A DNA stretch of 9,185 nucleotides, taken from positions 1-9,185 of the forward strand of contig JAAYSB010000174.1 in assembly GCA_012518475.1 (NCBI GenBank), written 5' to 3'. Shown one piece after another: positions 6,602 to 9,185 of this stretch (within the stretch, counting starts at the first letter, position 1; each line of letters starts with the position of its first letter). The notes under the pieces were generated by a model. It was not told where the DNA came from, ran no database searches, and was given only the letters and a program-made list of their open reading frames with translations. This stretch comes from Intrasporangiaceae bacterium (GTDB taxonomy: Bacteria; Actinomycetota; Actinomycetes; Actinomycetales; Dermatophilaceae). The position numbers and the translations under genes were made by a program.

Positions 6602-6913
6602 ATGAGTGATCCGGGCCGACCCACACCGAGCAAGCGTCCGCGACGCGCGGCGCAAGACAGGGCTGCGCTCGGGGCGCGGAGTGATCCGCAGTTGCGGTTA
6701 CGGGTCACGCGACGGGCGGAGCCGGATGTGCGGCGTTTGGTGGAGTGGGTGCTGAACATGACCCAGGCCCGTTACGACGCGCACCGAGCCGGGGAAACCG
6801 ACCCCTACGACCTCCCACCACCCGACGAGCTGACTGCCGATTCCCTCGGCCCGGTGTCAGACGCACGAGGCAGAGTAGAACCCGAGACATCCAACGAACG
6901 GAGCATCGCATGA
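6602..6913 (+). CDS. 103-residue basic protein translationally coupled to the serine recombinase
   Basis: I do not recognise the family. Seen: the first 35 residues are rich in Arg, Lys and Pro (GRPTPSKRPRRAAQDR). The middle could form helices (RRLVEWVLNMTQARYDAHRAG), and the tail is acidic. There is no membrane segment. The ATG at 6602 is chosen because a longer in-frame reading back to 6401 would cross the divergent promoter and overlap the minus-strand gene. Its ribosome site is weak. The stop (TGA, 6911-6913) overlaps the recombinase ATG at 6910 in an ATGA, so the two are almost certainly one operon. A small basic partner of an integrase might be an accessory or directionality factor, but that rests on position alone. 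Confidence 0.7.
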   Translation: MSDPGRPTPSKRPRRAAQDRAALGARSDPQLRLRVTRRAEPDVRRLVEWVLNMTQARYDAHRAGETDPYDLPPPDELTADSLGPVSDARGRVEPETSNERSIA

Positions 6914-8748
6914 GCACCACCACTGCTCCCACCCTCACCCCGGCGTCACCTGGTGTCACCGACGACATGCCGGTGCTGCTGGCCGTGTCCTACCTGCGCG
7001 TGTCCACCCGTGAGCAGGCCGAGCGCGGCGGCACCGACGAGGGGTTCTCGATCCCCGCGCAGCGCGAGGCCAACCAGCGCAAGGCCGACGAACTCGGCGC
7101 AAGGATCGTGCGCGAGTTCATCGACGCCGGAGAGTCCGCTCGTTCTGCCGACCGCGACGGGCTGCAAGAGATGCTGGCGTTCATCACCACAGCACGGGTG
7201 CAGTTCTGCCTCGTCCACAAGCTCGACCGGCTCGCCCGCAACCGCGCCGACGACGTGAAGATTCACGAAGCCCTCATCAGCGCCGGGGTCACGCTCGTGT
7301 CGGCTACCGAGTCCATCGACCAAACCCCCTCGGGGATGCTCGTCCACGGCATCATGTCCTCCATCGCGGAGTTCTACAGCCGCAACCTCGCCACCGAAGT
7401 CACCAAGGGCCTGACGCAGAAAGTCGCCCAAGGCGGTACTCCGATGCGCGCACCCATCGGGTACCTCAACGTCCGCAAGACCGACGAGCAAGGCCGCGAG
7501 ATACGCACCGTCGAGGTCGATCCCGAACGCGCCCCGCTGATCCGATGGGCGTTCGCGCAGTACGCGACCGGCGAGACCTCGGTGACCGGGCTACTGCGCG
7601 ACCTGACCGCGCGGGGCTTGGTGACGGTGCCGACGCCGAAGCGCCCGTCGAAGTCGTTGGGGAAGAACACGCTGTACAAGCTGCTCACGAACCCGTACTA
7701 CGCGGGGGTGATCCGCTACAAGGGTGCCCTGTATCCCGGCGCGCACGAACCGCTCATCGACCCCGCCCTGTTCGACACCGTGCAGTCGCTCCTGCGGGCG
7801 CGCACGGCGAAGATGACTCGGCATGTGCAGCACGCCCACCACCTCAAAGGGTTGCTGCATTGTGGCACCTGCGGGTCGAGGATGCTGCTGGACTTCGCCA
7901 CCAACCCACGCGGTGTCACTTACGCCTACTTCGTCTGCTCCGGCCGCGCCGCGAAGAAGACCGCCTGCACCCGGCGGGCGGTGCCCGTCGCGGTTGCGGA
8001 ACGCCTCGTCGCGGACTCCTACGCCTCCATCACGATCAGCGACGCCACCTACCGCGACCTCACCGCCCAAGTCGATGCCGCGTTCGACGCACGTACGGCA
8101 GGGCGTGACCAAGAGATAGCCGACCTCATGGCCAACCGCGCCAAACTCGAAGCAGAGAGCGACAAGCTGCTCGCCGCGCACTTCGCCGACGCCATCGACC
8201 TCCCCACTCTGAAACGGCATCAAGACCGCATCCGAGCGGGCCTCGCAGACGTGAACCGGCGTCTCGCGGAACACGACGAGCACCACACCGGAGGCCGCGC
8301 GTTCCTCCACGACAGCCTGCGGCTGCTCACCGACGCCCACCACGCCTACGCCCGATCCGGCGACGCCGACCGCAGGCTGGCGTGCCAAGCGTTCTACACC
8401 CGGCTCGACATCACCGACGACGAACAACTCCGCCCACGCCTGGCCGAGCCGTTCGCCACCATCATCCGCGAAGCGCACGAGCAGAGCGACGACGGAGGCG
8501 AGGAACCCTTACGGGAACACGACACGCCTACGCATGTCGCGTGTTCCCGTAAGACACTTTGGGTGGAGCCAAGGGGACTCGAACCCCTAACCCCCTGCTT
8601 GCAAAGCAGGTGCGCTACCAATTGCGCCATGGCCCCGGTGCCCCGGGAGGGGCAGCAGGAGACGTCCGGTCAGGCGACGTCGTCGGTGACCGCGGTCCAC
8701 AGGTCACGCTCGTCCCGGTCGTCGGCATACGCGCGCCAGACCGCGTAA
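6910..8748 (+). CDS. Large serine recombinase (integrase), reading through into the host tRNA-Ala
   Basis: Known for the family: cuts attachment sites through a serine to integrate and excise elements. Seen, 612 residues from the ATG at 6910: resolvase domain with catalytic S32 in VSYLRVST, then LVHKLDRLARN near 101-111 and GIMSSIAEFYSRNLATEV near 147-164. A recombinase domain follows with GGTPMRAPIGYL and NTLYKLLTNPYYAGVIRYKG near 253-272. The zinc ribbon ligands are C318, C321, C343 and C353. A coiled coil lies near 398-460. The start is supported by GGAG at 6900-6903 and the 4-bp overlap with the preceding gene. Odd: family homology plausibly ends near residue 525-545. The remaining residues are an inverted repeat, the antisense of tRNA-Ala (VEPRGLEPLTPCLQSRCATNCAMAP) and the end of the DLW-39 gene, with the stop at 8746. 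The native element-encoded C-terminus was probably different. Confidence 0.93.
   Translation: MSTTTAPTLTPASPGVTDDMPVLLAVSYLRVSTREQAERGGTDEGFSIPAQREANQRKADELGARIVREFIDAGESARSADRDGLQEMLAFITTARVQFCLVHKLDRLARNRADDVKIHEALISAGVTLVSATESIDQTPSGMLVHGIMSSIAEFYSRNLATEVTKGLTQKVAQGGTPMRAPIGYLNVRKTDEQGREIRTVEVDPERAPLIRWAFAQYATGETSVTGLLRDLTARGLVTVPTPKRPSKSLGKNTLYKLLTNPYYAGVIRYKGALYPGAHEPLIDPALFDTVQSLLRARTAKMTRHVQHAHHLKGLLHCGTCGSRMLLDFATNPRGVTYAYFVCSGRAAKKTACTRRAVPVAVAERLVADSYASITISDATYRDLTAQVDAAFDARTAGRDQEIADLMANRAKLEAESDKLLAAHFADAIDLPTLKRHQDRIRAGLADVNRRLAEHDEHHTGGRAFLHDSLRLLTDAHHAYARSGDADRRLACQAFYTRLDITDDEQLRPRLAEPFATIIREAHEQSDDGGEEPLREHDTPTHVACSRKTLWVEPRGLEPLTPCLQSRCATNCAMAPVPREGQQETSGQATSSVTAVHRSRSSRSSAYARQTA
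8508..8553. repeat. 46-bp inverted repeat with perfect 14-bp arms at the element/tRNA junction
   Basis: CTTACGGGAACACG (8508-8521) is mirrored by CGTGTTCCCGTAAG (8540-8553) around an 18-base loop. Inside, GACA/TGTC (8521-8524, 8535-8538) can extend the stem with a two-base bulge. It lies 10 bases past the 3' end of tRNA-Ala. It may be the terminator of the tRNA transcript on the minus strand, although a T-tract is lacking as often in actinobacteria, or a recombinase-binding arm of the attachment site. The recombinase frame runs straight through it. Confidence 0.6.
8564..8636 (-). tRNA. alaT: tRNA-Ala(TGC)
   Basis: On the minus strand: acceptor GGGGCCA pairs with TGGCTCC and includes the G3-U70 wobble that marks alanine tRNAs. 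The D-arm is GCGCAATTGGTAGCGC, the anticodon arm has TGC in the loop, the T-arm is GGGGTTCGAGTCCCC, and the discriminator is A. CCA is not encoded (CCC follows). The gene is complete, so the element's arrival left it intact. It is next to DLW-39 and tRNA-Ile as in other actinobacteria. Confidence 0.97.
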
Positions 8749-8789
8749 CCGATCGCGGCCGCCGCGGCCACCACGAGGAGCTTCTTCAT
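8670..8789 (-). CDS. DLW-39 family small protein
   Basis: A 39-residue protein, MKKLLVVAAAAAIGYAVW followed by RAYADDRDERDLWTAVTDDVA. It has a single hydrophobic N-terminal segment and a near-C-terminal DLW, the features for which this actinobacterial family is named (39 residues, DLW motif). Its position between tRNA-Ile and tRNA-Ala downstream of gyrA is also characteristic. A strong GGAGGT (8794-8799) precedes the ATG. It is probably membrane-associated; no function is known to me. The stop at 8670 is 34 bases from tRNA-Ala. Confidence 0.93.
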   Translation of the reverse strand: MKKLLVVAAAAAIGYAVWRAYADDRDERDLWTAVTDDVA

Positions 8790-8811
8790 CGTGACCTCCG
8801 GTGCGGGGGAG

Positions 8812-8885
8812 TGGGCCTAAGAGGACTTGAACCTCTGACCTCTTCCTTATCAGGGAAGCGCTCTAACCGTCTGAGCTATAGGCCC
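8812..8885 (-). tRNA. ileT: tRNA-Ile(GAT)
   Basis: On the minus strand: acceptor GGGCCTA pairs with TAGGCCC. The D-arm is AGCTCAGACGGTTAGAGC, the anticodon loop is CTGATAA with GAT, and the T-arm is AGAGGTTCAAGTCCTCT. The discriminator is A and CCA is not encoded. It is complete, 74 bases, and lies 22 bases upstream of the DLW-39 start. Confidence 0.97.
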
Positions 8886-8907
8886 GTGCGCCTTCCGGCG
8901 CCGACCG

Positions 8908-8937
8908 AGACTACCCCACCGCGCGCCCCCGCCCCAA
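8908..8937 (-). promoter_or_regulatory. Candidate promoter of the tRNA-Ile/DLW-39/tRNA-Ala unit
   Basis: On the minus strand TTGGGG (8937-8932) and TAGTCT (8913-8908) are separated by 18 bases, with the tRNA 5' end 22 bases further on. The -35 overlaps the hairpin at 8928-8946. This is consensus similarity only. Confidence 0.35.
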
Positions 8938-8946
8938 ACGGGCGGG
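8928..8946 (-). terminator. GC-rich hairpin after the DUF3566 gene
   Basis: CCCGCCC (8928-8934) and GGGCGGG (8940-8946) form a 7-bp all-GC stem with a CAAAC loop, 17 bases past the stop at 8964. There is no T-tract, which is normal for actinobacterial terminators. It separates the gyrase-linked gene from the tRNA unit. Confidence 0.5.
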
Positions 8947-8963
8947 TCCGCACGCGGCGGCGG

Positions 8964-9185
8964 TCAGTCGTCGGTCAGGGTGACGTGCACGCCGCCGACC
9001 AGCGACGCGACCACGTTGTACAGGAATGCGCCGATCGTGCCGAGCAGCGTGAGGATGACGATGTCCGCCACCCCGATCATCGTCGCGAGCGAGATGACCC
9101 GGTCGAAGGACGCGATCTCCAGGACGGGGATGAAGTCCTTCTTGCCCGTGATCTCGGAGATCGTGTCGTTCAGCGACGTGAAGAC
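8964..9185 (-). CDS. DUF3566 membrane protein, C-terminal 73 residues (partial)
   Basis: The gene enters from the right edge; the upstream part is outside the window. The visible residues read VFTSLNDTISEITGKKDF, then a hydrophobic stretch of about 35 residues (VISLATMIGVADIVILTLLG, then TIGAFLYNVVASLVGG) and the tail VHVTLTDD. This matches the C-terminus of DUF3566 proteins such as Rv0007, encoded directly after gyrA in actinobacteria. Function is unknown. It anchors the right side of the window as chromosomal DNA close to the origin region. Confidence 0.88.
   Translation of the reverse strand, partial: VFTSLNDTISEITGKKDFIPVLEIASFDRVISLATMIGVADIVILTLLGTIGAFLYNVVASLVGGVHVTLTDD

Noticed and set aside
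1..9185. CRISPR arrays, insertion-sequence ends, toxin-antitoxin or restriction/defence genes
   Set aside because: No regularly spaced repeats, terminal inverted repeats with a transposase, or recognisable toxin, nuclease or methylase motifs were seen.

Overview
The window is high-G+C actinobacterial DNA, probably from the order Micrococcales or a relative. The evidence is the strong G+C bias, the GC-rich codon use, and the right end, which carries the actinobacterial post-gyrA locus: the end of a DUF3566 membrane protein, tRNA-Ile(GAT), a 39-residue DLW-39 protein and tRNA-Ala(TGC), all on the minus strand. Mycobacterium tuberculosis has a similar order (gyrA, Rv0007, ileT, alaT). This right-hand part, from about 8560 to 9185, is therefore host chromosome.

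Everything to the left, up to about 8550, reads as a mobile element abutting the 3' end of tRNA-Ala. From left to right it holds: a small helix-turn-helix protein at the edge (+); a large MobF/TrwC-type relaxase-helicase (-); an ANT(6)-like aminoglycoside 6-adenylyltransferase (+); an APH(3'')/StrA-like streptomycin phosphotransferase (+); a 240-residue protein with a C-terminal helix-turn-helix (-); and, divergent from it, a two-gene unit (+) of a 103-residue basic protein overlapping a large serine recombinase by 4 bp. The relaxase moves the DNA between cells, the recombinase inserts and excises it, and the two resistance genes are cargo expected to act on streptomycin. No type IV secretion gene or coupling protein is visible, so from this window alone the element could be an ICE or a mobilizable element.

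Two features stand out. The recombinase frame has no stop inside the element: it runs through a 46-bp inverted repeat, antisense across the whole tRNA-Ala gene and into the DLW-39 gene, so its last roughly 60 residues appear to be host-derived and would change on excision. A two-part motif, with a 14-bp and a 6-bp block identical and held at the same 9-bp spacing, lies both in front of the relaxase and in the divergent promoter between the 240-residue regulator and the recombinase unit. It suggests one regulator controls both transfer and integration functions.

There is no gene-free stretch above 300 bases. The two longest gaps are 3806-3989, which holds promoter-like elements and short repeats, and 4794-4956, which holds two small dyads.
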